Assembly: GCA_019459055.1 (NCBI GenBank)
Contig: JAIBEI010000021.1
Coordinates: 1-54,698, forward strand
Source: Thiobacillus sp.
GTDB taxonomy: Bacteria > Pseudomonadota > Gammaproteobacteria > Burkholderiales > Thiobacillaceae
Direction of reading: 5' to 3'
DNA: 54,698 nt
Shown here: piece by piece, positions 38,591 to 47,538 of the stretch
How the letters are laid out: each line of letters starts with the position of its first letter
How positions within the stretch are numbered: position 1 is the stretch's first letter
Program-made: the position numbers and the translations under genes
Notes under the pieces: generated by a model
Seen by the model: only the letters and a program-made list of their open reading frames with translations
The model's database searches: none
What the model was told of the DNA's origin: nothing

Positions 38591-40711
38591 TTACGCGAGC
38601 TTGAAGCCCGCAACCGAATTCTTCAGATCCTGCGCCAGCTGCTTCATGCCGCCAATCGATTCGGCCGTCTGCTGCGTGCCGCTGCTGGTCTGTGCCGAAA
38701 TGGACTTGATGTCCTGCATGGTTTCGGCCACCTTGGCGGTCGATTCCGCCTGGCTCTGCGTGGCCGAAGAAATGTCGGCAATCAGTCCGGCCAGCGTTTT
38801 CGACACGTCGCCGATCTCGGCCAGCGTCTGGCCCGCCGCGTCGGACAGCTTGGCGCCCTCGACCACGCCCTGGGTCGAGATTTCCATCGCCGCCACGGTG
38901 TCGTGGGTATCCGATTGAATGGTCTTCACGATCGCCGCGATCTGCTTGGTTGCATCGGCCGAACGTTCCGCCAGTCGCTGCACTTCTTCCGCCACCACCG
39001 AGAAGCCGCGCCCGGCTTCACCCGCGGACGCCGCCTGAATCGCCGCGTTGAGCGCCAGCACGTTGGTCTGTTCGGTAATGTCTGAAATCAGTTCGACGAT
39101 TTCGCCGATCTCCTGAGACGATTCGCCGAGACGCTTGATTCGCTTCGACGTCTCCTGGATCTGCTCGCGCAGGCCGTTCATGCTGGCAATGGCGTTCGCC
39201 ACCGCCTGCTGGCCTTTTTCGGCTGCCGCCAGGGACTGTTCGGCCACGCGGGCGGACTCGGCGGCATTGCCCGACACCCGTTGCACCGACTGCGCCAGGC
39301 TCACCACCGCAGCGGAGGTTCCCTCGATTTCCTCGGTCTGGCGGCGCGAGGCTTGCTGCAGGGATTCGGAGACCTGGCCGGCCTGGCTTGCTGCCTGATC
39401 CATCTGCACCGTTGCGGTGTTGATGCCGCGCACCAGGCTACGAAGTTCTTCCACCGTATAGTTGATCGAGTCGGCCACCGCACCGGTGATGTCCTCGGTC
39501 ACGCTGGCGTTGATCGTGAGGTTGCCTTCGGCCAGTTCGCCCAGTTCGTCCATGAGACGCAGAATCGCTTCCTGGTTGCGGCTGTTTTCCTCTTCGCTCT
39601 TGCGTGCCCGCGATTTGGTTTCATTGATGTTCACCAGGCCCAGCATCACCAGCGAGCCGATCGCCAGCAGGCCGAACAGGGCGGCCAGCAAATAGCCGGC
39701 ACCGCCGACGGACTGGTAGTCCTGCGACAGCTGCTCGGTGTCCTGGAGCAGCGCGTCGCTGCCGGCGAACAGGTTGCTGGCAGTCATCTTGGCCTGTAGC
39801 AACGGCTGCGTATTGGCAAGCACCGCGCCCACCGCCTCGACCATGTCGGCCATGTTGGTGCCCAGATCTTCCAGGGTCAGCATGCTGTCCTCGCTGCGGC
39901 TGGCCCCCCCTTCCATCAGCGCCTGCACGGTGTCGCGAAACGAGGTAGTGTCCTTTTCAAGCTGCAACACCACTTCCGGGTCGATCAGGTCGGACGACAG
40001 CAGCAGGTTGGCGTTCTTCGGCAAACGCTGGCTCAGCATGGTCAGGTGGTTGGCGCGCGAAACCTCGCGCACGCTGCCGTTGGCGTCGACCAACTGGCTG
40101 GCAAGCTGTTCGGCAACCTCCTGCAGATCGATACTCAGGGTGTTGATGCGCTTGACGTTTTCGTTCAGCGCCATCAGTTTTTTCTGCTGCGACAGGATCT
40201 GCACAACCTGCGGGTTGAAGGTCTTCCACTGCGCACTGATTTTTTCCAGCGAATCACGCGCCGCGCCGCTGGTGGCAGGCACTTCGCTGTCGCCCTTGTC
40301 CAGCCCGTTTAGCGTGTCTTCAAATGCGGCCTTGCCTTCGGCCAGCTTCTTGAAAGCCGACACATTGCCCAGAACGGATTGCTGGGCGGTCAGCGGCAGG
40401 CGCTGCGACAACACCTTGAGATCGCCCGCCCGATTTTCGTACGCGGCACGGTTACCGAGCTGGATTGATCCGTAGACAGTGAGACCGGCTGCCAGCAGCA
40501 GCGAAACGACCAAGGTGCTGCCCATATAGAGATACTGTTTCTCGACGGGCAAATGGCCGATCAGCGGAGACTTGCCGGGCTCCTTGTCGGCCAACTTGCG
40601 TACCCCCTGCATGATCAGCGCGGTATGCTCGCCCCCGCTCTTGCCGGTAACCTTTTCCGTCATGCGGCCAGCCAGCCCTTTGAGGCCATTCATCGTTATC
40701 GCCATGCTCAT
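38591..40711 (-). CDS. pilJ: PilJ methyl-accepting chemotaxis protein
   Basis: 706 residues. It is the receptor of the Pil-Chp system. Two membrane helices (about 61-81 and 338-358) flank a periplasmic part with the type IV pili sensing repeat typical of PilJ ([16 protein letters not shown] and again [16 protein letters not shown]). A HAMP region and the signalling hairpin tip ([18 protein letters not shown] near 570) follow. GGGGGA lies nine bases before the ATG. The C-terminus lacks the pentapeptide used by adaptation enzymes in enteric receptors. It lies between pilI and chpA in operon order. Confidence 0.94.
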   Translation of the reverse strand: MSMAITMNGLKGLAGRMTEKVTGKSGGEHTALIMQGVRKLADKEPGKSPLIGHLPVEKQYLYMGSTLVVSLLLAAGLTVYGSIQLGNRAAYENRAGDLKVLSQRLPLTAQQSVLGNVSAFKKLAEGKAAFEDTLNGLDKGDSEVPATSGAARDSLEKISAQWKTFNPQVVQILSQQKKLMALNENVKRINTLSIDLQEVAEQLASQLVDANGSVREVSRANHLTMLSQRLPKNANLLLSSDLIDPEVVLQLEKDTTSFRDTVQALMEGGASRSEDSMLTLEDLGTNMADMVEAVGAVLANTQPLLQAKMTASNLFAGSDALLQDTEQLSQDYQSVGGAGYLLAALFGLLAIGSLVMLGLVNINETKSRARKSEEENSRNQEAILRLMDELGELAEGNLTINASVTEDITGAVADSINYTVEELRSLVRGINTATVQMDQAASQAGQVSESLQQASRRQTEEIEGTSAAVVSLAQSVQRVSGNAAESARVAEQSLAAAEKGQQAVANAIASMNGLREQIQETSKRIKRLGESSQEIGEIVELISDITEQTNVLALNAAIQAASAGEAGRGFSVVAEEVQRLAERSADATKQIAAIVKTIQSDTHDTVAAMEISTQGVVEGAKLSDAAGQTLAEIGDVSKTLAGLIADISSATQSQAESTAKVAETMQDIKSISAQTSSGTQQTAESIGGMKQLAQDLKNSVAGFKLA

Positions 40712-40762
40712 TGCTTCAATCCCCCACTATTGGCGCCAGCGCGCCTCGTTTTGAATAACCAG

Positions 40763-41287
40763 TCAGTTGCCGAATTGCGCCTCAACCTTGAGAAAATCGG
40801 TATTGCCCAGCAATTGCCCGAAATCCATGTCGCACCAGTCGGCGCCCGCTTCGTCCGCGTACTGGCGTGCTACCCACGGGTAGTGGGCCGCGCGATCGCC
40901 GTGCAACTGGTAGCGGTTGATGTTTTTCAGGCCCAGGGTACTGCGCACCAGCAGCGCCGCGTTCACGCCAAAATCGTGATGCGGAATCAGCAGGCGGCAA
41001 TCGGCATGATCGGGGGTCACGCCCTGCCCCATGAAGTCGGCAAAATCGCTCACCGCGAACAGGTTGCCACGTATGTTGGCAACCCCGCGAAACCACCGGC
41101 AGCCGCCGGGTACCTTGACGATGGGCGGCACCGGGATGACTTCCTCGGTATCGGAAAGGCTCACCAGCCAGTTCACGTCGCCCACCCGGAAGCCCAGGCG
41201 GGAGCCGGTGTTGTCGCGACTGGCCGCCGCCTGCAACTTCTGCGAAAGCGTGGTCTGAAATTCGCGCAGATTGAATTTCTTGGCCAT
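40763..41287 (-). CDS. pilI: PilI, CheW-like adaptor
   Basis: 174 residues. A single CheW-type domain (LGFRVGDVNWLVSLSDTEEV, the VANIRGNLFAVSDFADFMG core, and DCRLLIPHHDFG) that should link PilJ to the kinase ChpA. The gene starts ten bases after the pilH stop, as in Pseudomonas pilGHIJ. The C-terminus carries an extension of about 30 residues typical of PilI. Confidence 0.92.
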   Translation of the reverse strand: MAKKFNLREFQTTLSQKLQAAASRDNTGSRLGFRVGDVNWLVSLSDTEEVIPVPPIVKVPGGCRWFRGVANIRGNLFAVSDFADFMGQGVTPDHADCRLLIPHHDFGVNAALLVRSTLGLKNINRYQLHGDRAAHYPWVARQYADEAGADWCDMDFGQLLGNTDFLKVEAQFGN

Positions 41288-41297
41288 GGCAATCCGT

Positions 41298-41663
41298 TCA
41301 GCCCAGCGCCTTGATTTGCGACAGCAGGTCTTCCGGCTTCACCGGCTTCACCAGATAGGCTTTCGCGCCCTGGCGCATGCCCCACACCTTGTCGGTTTCC
41401 TGACCCTTGGTGGTGCACATGATGACCGGGATGTGCTTGGTCGCCTCTTCCTTGCCGATCATGCGGGTCGCCTGATAACCGTTCATGCCGGGCATCACGA
41501 CGTCCATCACGATCAGATCGGGCAGCGTCTGCTTGGCCTGCGCGACGGCCTCTTCGCCGCTTTCGGCCATGCTGACCAGGTAGCCGTTCTTGACCAGCAA
41601 CTCGGACAGGAAAAAACGTTCGGTGGGGGAATCATCCACAACCAGAATTCGGCTGATCGCCAT
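41298..41663 (-). CDS. pilH: PilH response regulator
   Basis: 121 residues, a lone receiver domain. Acidic pair in ILVVDDSPTER, phosphoacceptor Asp in LIVMDVVMPGMNG, Thr in MCTTKG and Lys in YLVKPV. In the Pil-Chp system PilH opposes or tunes PilG and drives pilus retraction or phosphate flow. The order pilG-pilH fixes the name over other single receivers. Confidence 0.93.
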   Translation of the reverse strand: MAISRILVVDDSPTERFFLSELLVKNGYLVSMAESGEEAVAQAKQTLPDLIVMDVVMPGMNGYQATRMIGKEEATKHIPVIMCTTKGQETDKVWGMRQGAKAYLVKPVKPEDLLSQIKALG

Positions 41664-41685
41664 ATCTATGCTCCTTGAAAAACAG

Positions 41686-42078
41686 TTAGGTTCTGGCGCA
41701 CGCGTGCTCGCGCACCGCCGTCAGCAGCGTGTCCTTGGTAAAAGGCTTTGTCAGATACTGATCCGATCCCACCATGCGGCCACGTGCGCGATCGAACAGG
41801 CCGTCCTTGGACGACAGCATGATGACCGGGGTGGCTCGGTATTTGGCGTTGCGCTTGATCAGCGAACAAGTCTGGTAACCATCGAGTCGCGGCATCATAA
41901 TGTCGACAAATACCACATCCGGCTCGTGGTCGGTAATTTTGGACAGCGCATCGAAGCCGTCCTGCGCCAGGATGACTTCACAGCCCGCCTGATTCAGAAA
42001 TATTTCTGCGCTGCGGCGTATGGTATTGCTGTCATCGATGACCATCACTTTGATGCCTTTCAATGCTTCGTTATCCAC
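41686..42078 (-). CDS. pilG: PilG response regulator
   Basis: 130 residues from the GTG at 42078, chosen because GGTGGAG lies about eight bases upstream and the product then begins VDNEALKGIKVMVIDDS as in PilG. The ATG at 42099 would place that ribosome binding site inside the coding region. Receiver motifs: MVIDDSNTIRR, FVDIMMPRLDG (phosphoacceptor), LSSKDGLFD and YLTKPF. PilG promotes pilus extension. First gene of the five-gene pilG-pilH-pilI-pilJ-chpA operon. Confidence 0.93.
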   Translation of the reverse strand: MDNEALKGIKVMVIDDSNTIRRSAEIFLNQAGCEVILAQDGFDALSKITDHEPDVVFVDIMMPRLDGYQTCSLIKRNAKYRATPVIMLSSKDGLFDRARGRMVGSDQYLTKPFTKDTLLTAVREHACART

Positions 42079-42118
42079 ACGTTTTCTCCACCAGAACATC
42101 GGGCGCGCAGCACCTGCC

Positions 42119-42133
42119 GCACACCCTGTGTGC
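42119..42133. promoter_or_regulatory. palindrome upstream of pilG
   Basis: GCACAC-CCT-GTGTGC is a perfect inverted repeat 40 bases before the pilG start, at the place of an operator. No named regulator site was matched. Confidence 0.3.
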
Positions 42134-42210
42134 TTACCATTACGGCATCGGCTCCGGCTTCTTTAGCGGCTGCCGCCGCCATCGCATGCGCACTTTTCGA
42201 TCCTCGAATG

Positions 42211-42236
42211 AAAAAGGGCGCTGCAACGCAGCGCCC
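42211..42236 (-). terminator. intrinsic terminator of the 42262 gene
   Basis: On the minus strand GGGCGCTGC-GTT-GCAGCGCCC followed by TTTTT: a nine-pair stem, 26 bases past the stop at 42262. It separates this gene from the downstream pilG operon on the same strand. Confidence 0.92.
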
Positions 42237-42261
42237 CTTCGCGTCCGCATACATCGCAGCC

Positions 42262-43164
42262 TTACTGCCAGGCTTCTCCGCTGGACGTTTTCTCGACACC
42301 GGCAACGGCACTCATGGTCTCGACGATGGTGTTCGGCAGGGACGAAATGCGCATGAACTGCCCCATCCCAACATCGGGGAAAGCCAGGGCAATACGGAAA
42401 CGGCCATGCGGCGAACCCACCACGTTGTCGATTACGTAAATCTCGTAAGGCAGACCCGCGATGCTGTCCTGCATGTCGATTTTCTTGATCCATTCACCAT
42501 CACTGTTGCCGCTGTCGTTCATCGCCACCCCGAACACGGCCAGCTTGCGGTCCGGCATCACGACTTCGTAGACCTTGGTCGTCTTGCTCACCCCTTTGGA
42601 CAGGTTCTCACGCACAGTCTTCACCGCCTCGGCAAAGCTGCCGTATTCGGCCAGTTTGTTCTTGTACGAGTCGATGCGCTCCATGCCAATCATGTAGCGG
42701 TAGTTGGTCAGATTGCCGGCCAGTTCGTCCCCGCCGTGTCCTTTGCCTGCGCCCAGCGCACCCTGCAAACGCGACTGCAGTGCCTTGACTGCCCCCTCCT
42801 TCTTGTCAAAGGCCTTGCGAAAATAGGCGCGGTACCAGTAATCCGGATTGGTGTAGGCGACGCTGCCGTCCGCTTTCACCCCCACCCGGATCGCCGCACC
42901 CAGCACGGCGGGACCACCCACCGAACCCACTTCGCCGAGCATGGCATCGTCGGTGGCGATCACCACCCCATACCCCGCCAGGCTTTTGGGGAAATATTTG
43001 CCGACCACCTTGAAGCCGCCGCCCTTAAGCTTGGCCTCGACCGCCGCCGCCACCGCCTGCACGCTGCCGCCCGCAACCGGATCTCCTTGAATATAAGGGG
43101 AAACCGCCCACACGCTTGCCGAAAAAACAAGCAGAACCCATGCTGTCATCCATCGCAAAATCAT
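42262..43164 (-). CDS. secreted conserved hypothetical protein
   Basis: 300 residues. A signal peptide (MILRWMTAWVLLVFSASVWA) is followed by a mature part of about 280 residues that has no cysteine and no membrane helix. VEAKLKGGGFKVVGKYFPKS, MLGEVGSVGGPAVLGAAIRVG and PYEIYVIDNVVGSPHGRFRIALAF suggest an alpha/beta periplasmic fold. No family was recognised. It has its own terminator and so is separate from the pil operon. Confidence 0.75.
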   Translation of the reverse strand: MILRWMTAWVLLVFSASVWAVSPYIQGDPVAGGSVQAVAAAVEAKLKGGGFKVVGKYFPKSLAGYGVVIATDDAMLGEVGSVGGPAVLGAAIRVGVKADGSVAYTNPDYWYRAYFRKAFDKKEGAVKALQSRLQGALGAGKGHGGDELAGNLTNYRYMIGMERIDSYKNKLAEYGSFAEAVKTVRENLSKGVSKTTKVYEVVMPDRKLAVFGVAMNDSGNSDGEWIKKIDMQDSIAGLPYEIYVIDNVVGSPHGRFRIALAFPDVGMGQFMRISSLPNTIVETMSAVAGVEKTSSGEAWQ

Positions 43165-43318
43165 CGCCGTCTCCTAATTGATATGTACCCCGGTTTTCAT
43201 CTCGCCGCACCATTGACAGGGTCGATTCATGGCAGCGGCCATTCTATGGCCATAATGCCCATCTACTATCGCCGGTTCCCGCACTTTCTTAAGCGGGTGG
43301 ACACAATAAAGCCAAACG

Positions 43319-43501
43319 TCAAAATGCAACCCTCTCGAAATCGTCCTTGCGCGCCCCGCAATCCGGGCAGGTCCAGTTGATCGGCACGTCCTCCCAGCGG
43401 GTACCGGGCGCAATCCCGTCCTCGGGTGCACCGGTTTCCTCGTGATAGATGTAGCCGCAGATCAGACACATCCAGCTTTTGTATTCGGCGGGGTCAGACA
43501 T
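43319..43501 (-). CDS. rubredoxin
   Basis: 60 residues. Small cytoplasmic one-iron electron carrier. The four iron ligands are in MCLICGYIY and WTCPDCGA, with the usual YHEETGAPEDGIAPGTRWEDVP between them. No good ribosome binding site precedes the ATG at 43501. It is divergent from thiD with 53 bases between starts. The redox partner is not evident nearby. Confidence 0.93.
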   Translation of the reverse strand: MSDPAEYKSWMCLICGYIYHEETGAPEDGIAPGTRWEDVPINWTCPDCGARKDDFERVAF

Positions 43502-43554
43502 GGGAGGTAAAGGAATCAGCTAAAATCAGCGCTTGATTCTAAAGCAGCGACGCC

Positions 43555-44397
43555 ATGCCCCCTATTTTCGTCCCCAAAACCACGCCACCGCTGGTGCTCA
43601 GCTTTGCCGCGTCCGATCCGACCGGCGGCGCGGGCATCCAGGCCGACCTGCTGACGCTGGCCAGCATGGGCTGCCATCCGCTGTCGGTCATCACCGCGAT
43701 CACGGTGCAGGACACCGCCCGGGTCGACGAAGTGCTCGCCATCGATGCCGAATGGGTGATGGATCAGGCGCGCATGCTGCTTGAAGACGTGCCGGTGGCG
43801 GCGTTCAAGCTCGGCATGCTGGGCAGCCCCGAGTCGATGGCGGTCATCGCCGAAATCCTCGCCGACTACCCGGACATCCCGGTCATCCTCGACCCGGTGC
43901 TGGCATCCGGACGCGGCGACGAACTCGCCACCGAGGACATGATCTCCGCCATGCGCGACCTGCTGATCCCGCAGACCAGCATTCTCACGCCCAACAGCCA
44001 CGAGGCGCGCCGTCTGGCACTGTTCGAGTCGGACGAGGACGACATGGAACTCGCCGCCTGCGCCGCGCACCTGACCGATCTCGGCTGTGAATACGTGCTC
44101 ATCACCGGCACCCACGAAGCCACGCCGCGCGTGCTGAACAGCCTCTACGACGCCAACGGCCACGTGCAGACCGATGCCTGGGACCGCCTGCCCGGCAGCT
44201 ATCACGGTTCCGGCTGCACGCTCGCCTCGGCCATCGCGGCCGCGCTGGCGTACGGCCAGGACGTGCCGACCGCGGTGCGCGATGCCCAGCACTTCACCTA
44301 TGAAACGCTGAAGGCCGCCTTCCGTCCCGGCATGGGGCAATACATCCCCGAGCGTTTTTTCTGGGCCCAGGATGGACAGACGGAAGGCAATGCCTGA
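43555..44397 (+). CDS. thiD: hydroxymethylpyrimidine/phosphomethylpyrimidine kinase
   Basis: 280 residues. It phosphorylates HMP twice to give HMP pyrophosphate for thiamine. PfkB/ribokinase-like: FAASDPTGGAGIQADL at the N-terminus, PVILDPVLASG, TPNSHEARRL, and the anion hole with catalytic Asp region SYHGSGCTLASAIAA. It overlaps thiE by eight bases and opens the thiD-thiE-hemL run usual in betaproteobacteria. No TPP riboswitch was seen in the 53-base leader. Confidence 0.95.
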   Translation: MPPIFVPKTTPPLVLSFAASDPTGGAGIQADLLTLASMGCHPLSVITAITVQDTARVDEVLAIDAEWVMDQARMLLEDVPVAAFKLGMLGSPESMAVIAEILADYPDIPVILDPVLASGRGDELATEDMISAMRDLLIPQTSILTPNSHEARRLALFESDEDDMELAACAAHLTDLGCEYVLITGTHEATPRVLNSLYDANGHVQTDAWDRLPGSYHGSGCTLASAIAAALAYGQDVPTAVRDAQHFTYETLKAAFRPGMGQYIPERFFWAQDGQTEGNA

Positions 44398-45034
44398 TTC
44401 GGCAAAATTCCCCGGCGGCGTGTACGCCATCACCCCCGAAACCGCGGACACCGGGCATTTGCTGGCGCAGGTCGAAGCGGCACTGGCAGGCGGCGTGGCC
44501 GCCGTGCAATACCGCGACAAATCGGACGACGTGGCGCGCCGCCACGAACAGGCGAGCGAACTGGTCGCGCTGTGCCGCCAATTCGGCGTGCCGCTGATCG
44601 TCAACGACGACCTGCGGCTGGCCGATCTGTGCGACGCCGACGGCATCCACCTGGGGCGCGACGACGCCAGCCTGCGCGAGGCGCGCATCATTCTCGGCAA
44701 GAGCAAACTCATCGGTGCATCGTGCTACCAAAGCCTCGAACTGGCGTTGGCCGCGCAGACCGCCGGCGCCGACTATGTCGCCTTCGGCAGCTTCTTTGCG
44801 TCGCCGACCAAGCCGGCCGCCGGGCGCGCCGGCCTCGACCTGCTGCGCGAGGCGGCGCCGCGGATCCACGTGCCGCTGGTCGCCATCGGCGGCATCACGC
44901 TCACCAGTGCGCCCGCTTTGCTGGACGCCGGCGCCGACAGCCTCGCGGTGCTGTCGGCCCTGTTCGACACGCCCGACATCCGCGCAGCCGCGCGCGCCCT
45001 GAATCATTTATTTGAAACGGAATCCGAACAATGA
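44390..45034 (+). CDS. thiE: thiamine-phosphate synthase
   Basis: 214 residues from the ATG at 44390 (alternative 44372). It joins HMP pyrophosphate with the thiazole phosphate. Barrel motifs: [58 protein letters not shown] split here as GASCYQS and [17 protein letters not shown], and VAIGGITL. The stop overlaps hemL as ATGA. Together with thiD it covers the last joining step of thiamine synthesis; thiazole genes are not in the window. Confidence 0.94.
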   Translation: MPDSAKFPGGVYAITPETADTGHLLAQVEAALAGGVAAVQYRDKSDDVARRHEQASELVALCRQFGVPLIVNDDLRLADLCDADGIHLGRDDASLREARIILGKSKLIGASCYQSLELALAAQTAGADYVAFGSFFASPTKPAAGRAGLDLLREAAPRIHVPLVAIGGITLTSAPALLDAGADSLAVLSALFDTPDIRAAARALNHLFETESEQ

Positions 45035-46308
45035 CCCGCAACGAAGAGCTTTTCGAACAATCGCAACAAGTCATCCCCGGCGGGGTGAATTCGCCGGTAC
45101 GCGCCTTCAAGAGCGTCGGCGGCACCCCGGTGTTCTTCAGCCGCGCCAAGGGGTCGCGCGTGTGGGACGCCGACGGCCGCGAATACATCGACTACGTCGG
45201 CTCGTGGGGCCCGGCCATCCTCGGCCACGCCCACCCCGGCACGGTGAAGGCGGTGCAGGACGCTGCCGTCAACGGCCTGTCGTTCGGCGCGCCCTCCGAG
45301 GCCGAACTCACCATCGCCCGCCGCATCGTCGAACTCGTGCCGAGCATCGAGAAGGTGCGTCTGGTATCAAGCGGCACCGAGGCGACGATGAGCGCGATCC
45401 GCCTGGCCAGAGGATTTACCGGGCGCAACAAGTTCATCAAGTTCGAAGGCTGCTACCACGGCCACGCCGATTTCCTCTTGGTGAAGGCCGGCTCCGGCGC
45501 GCTCACCTTCGGCAATCCCACCTCGGCCGGGGTGCCGCCCGAAACCGCCGCGCAGACAATCGTGCTCGACTACAACGACGTCGCCGGACTCGAGCGCACC
45601 TTCGCCGAGATCGGCAACGAGATCGCCTGCATCATCGTCGAGCCCTTCGCCGGCAACATGAACCTGGTCAAGCCGACCGCAGAATTCATGGCTGCGATGC
45701 GCCGCCTGTGCGACGCGCACGGTGCGCTGCTGATTTTCGACGAGGTGATGACCGGCTTCCGTGTCGATCTCGGCTGCGCGCAGAAACTGCTCGGCATCAA
45801 GCCTGATCTGACCACGCTCGGCAAGGTCATCGGCGGCGGCATGCCGGTGGGCGCCTTCGGCGGCCGCGCCGACGTCATGGACAAGCTGGCGCCGACCGGC
45901 CCGGTGTACCAGGCCGGCACGCTGTCGGGCAACCCGGTCGCGGTGGCCGCCGGCCTGGCGACGCTCGCCGCGATTTCCGAACCGGGCTTCCACGCGCGCC
46001 TCGCCGCCAGCACCGAGCGGCTGGTGAAGGGGCTGACCCTGGCCGCAGCGGACGCCGGCGTCACCTTCTGCGCCGACTCGGTCGGCGGCATGTTCGGCCT
46101 CTACTTCGCGGCCAGGCCGCCGGCGAGTTTCGCCGAGGTGATGCAGTGCGACAAGGAAGCCTTCAACCGCTTCTTCCACGCCATGCTCGACCGCGGCATC
46201 TACCTCGCACCGTCTGCCTTTGAAGCGGGCTTTGTCTCGGCCGCGCACAGCGACGCCGACATCGACGCCACCATCGCCGCTGCGCGCGAGGTCTTCAAGC
46301 GTCTTTAA
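45031..46308 (+). CDS. hemL: glutamate-1-semialdehyde 2,1-aminomutase
   Basis: 425 residues. It makes 5-aminolevulinate for haem by the C5 route. PLP-binding Lys is in [30 protein letters not shown] at the N-terminus, [25 protein letters not shown] and the C-terminal [11 protein letters not shown] are typical. It starts in the ATGA overlap with thiE. hemX/hemY lie 6-8 kb away in the same window on the other strand. Confidence 0.97.
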   Translation: MTRNEELFEQSQQVIPGGVNSPVRAFKSVGGTPVFFSRAKGSRVWDADGREYIDYVGSWGPAILGHAHPGTVKAVQDAAVNGLSFGAPSEAELTIARRIVELVPSIEKVRLVSSGTEATMSAIRLARGFTGRNKFIKFEGCYHGHADFLLVKAGSGALTFGNPTSAGVPPETAAQTIVLDYNDVAGLERTFAEIGNEIACIIVEPFAGNMNLVKPTAEFMAAMRRLCDAHGALLIFDEVMTGFRVDLGCAQKLLGIKPDLTTLGKVIGGGMPVGAFGGRADVMDKLAPTGPVYQAGTLSGNPVAVAAGLATLAAISEPGFHARLAASTERLVKGLTLAAADAGVTFCADSVGGMFGLYFAARPPASFAEVMQCDKEAFNRFFHAMLDRGIYLAPSAFEAGFVSAAHSDADIDATIAAAREVFKRL

Positions 46309-46316
46309 GCGCGTTA

Positions 46317-46397
46317 TCCGCGAAGGGCGCAAAGTTCACGAAGCGATTTCCCCTTCGCGATTCTTCGCGTCCTTTATGCCCTCCGGGTATTCGCGGA
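46317..46397. repeat. imperfect inverted repeat between hemL and the dsrS-like gene
   Basis: TCCGCGAAGGGCGCAAAG (46317-46334) faces CTTT-AT-GCCCT-CCGGGTA-TTCGCGGA (46372-46397). The centre has further CGAAG/CTTCG stretches, so several hairpins are possible. The style (purine-rich arm, then its complement) is like the repeats at 19384 and 25692 but the sequence differs. Confidence 0.5.
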
Positions 46398-46415
46398 AGA
46401 AAAAAGGTTTTCAGC

Positions 46416-47483
46416 ATGAACGATGAACTTTCCCCCGAAGACGAGCTGCGCCTCAACGTCCTGTTCAACACCGAACTCAAGGCCGTCCGCATCGACGAAT
46501 CGAACATGACGCTGTGGGCGCTGACGCCGCAGGGCGAGGCCAGCGTGCCGCTGAAACCCAACGAGCGCGCCGACCGCTATCTGAAGCGGGTGCGCGAGAT
46601 GCTGTCCGGTCATGCGCTCGGTTCGCCCGGCGGCTACCCGGTACATCTGACGCGCTGGACCCGGCAGTCGCAGGCGGGGTTGTCGATCCAGCATCTGGCG
46701 CAGCTGCTGTTGATCGCCGAAGAAGAGGCGGTGGTGGCGGTGGTGCACTCGCCCGTGCTCACCGACGAACTCGCGCGCTACGCCTGGTGGTGCATGCCCA
46801 CCCTCGAGAACGCGCGGCTGATGCTGATGCGCGATGCGGTGTGCCGGGGCAGCATGGGGCGCACGCTCGCCCAATTCCTGGTCGACCACCTGGCGTTCCT
46901 GCACGAGGACGACGTCGGCATTCTCGATACCGTCGCGGTGATGCTGGTTTCGGGTGTGCTCACCGATGCCGAGCGGCTGGCGATCTGGAAGCGCGGCAAC
47001 AGCCGCAATTCGTATTACGTGGCCTTCCTCGAGCTGCAGCCGGACCAGCTGCCCAATCCGCGCCCTGCGCGCACCGATCACGCCGGCGTGCCGCATCTCG
47101 CCGGCAACCCGTACGGCGCGCTGCTGGAAAAAGCGCTGTCGGCGCAGGGGCAGACCTTCCTTGCCACCGTCGCGCTGGTTCTCGATCGTCCGGAAATTCA
47201 GGAAGTGGTCAACCACACCCTGGATGCGCTGGCGCAGTGGTGCGCGCCCTTGCGCCAGGCCGACGAAGCCACGCGCAACGCGGCGCGTGCGACCCTGCTC
47301 GGCGCTGCGCCGCAATTTGAAATGGATTGTGCCGCGCTCGACGCACTGGCCGCGGCGGATGCCGACAGTGTGCGCTCGATCTTCCTCAAGACCACCGCGG
47401 TCGGCTCACTGATGCGGCGCAAGATCGAGCCCGTCGTCACGCCGCTGCTGGACGCGGTTGCGGTATTGCGGCGCCAGCCCTGA
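46416..47483 (+). CDS. dsrS: DsrS-like sulfur-oxidation associated protein
   Basis: 355 residues, cytoplasmic. SPEDELRLNVLF, AVRIDES, YLKRVREMLSGHALGSPGGY and LTDELARYAWWCMPTLENAR match my memory of DsrS, the last gene of dsr clusters in purple and colourless sulfur bacteria, where it affects DsrE/sulfite reductase levels without catalytic function. This recognition is from memory and not aligned. The rest of a dsr cluster is not here. GAAAAAAGG lies seven bases before the ATG. It converges with dsbD. Confidence 0.6.
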   Translation: MNDELSPEDELRLNVLFNTELKAVRIDESNMTLWALTPQGEASVPLKPNERADRYLKRVREMLSGHALGSPGGYPVHLTRWTRQSQAGLSIQHLAQLLLIAEEEAVVAVVHSPVLTDELARYAWWCMPTLENARLMLMRDAVCRGSMGRTLAQFLVDHLAFLHEDDVGILDTVAVMLVSGVLTDAERLAIWKRGNSRNSYYVAFLELQPDQLPNPRPARTDHAGVPHLAGNPYGALLEKALSAQGQTFLATVALVLDRPEIQEVVNHTLDALAQWCAPLRQADEATRNAARATLLGAAPQFEMDCAALDALAAADADSVRSIFLKTTAVGSLMRRKIEPVVTPLLDAVAVLRRQP

Positions 47484-47538
47484 AGGACTCCGATCCACTA
47501 CGTGCCAAAGCAGCTGTGAAATCGCCTGCCGGGATGCG

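Noticed and set aside
42060-42311. 83-codon minus-strand frame overlapping the start of pilG
   Set aside because: It starts inside the 42262 gene and runs through that gene's terminator; no ribosome binding site and no family.
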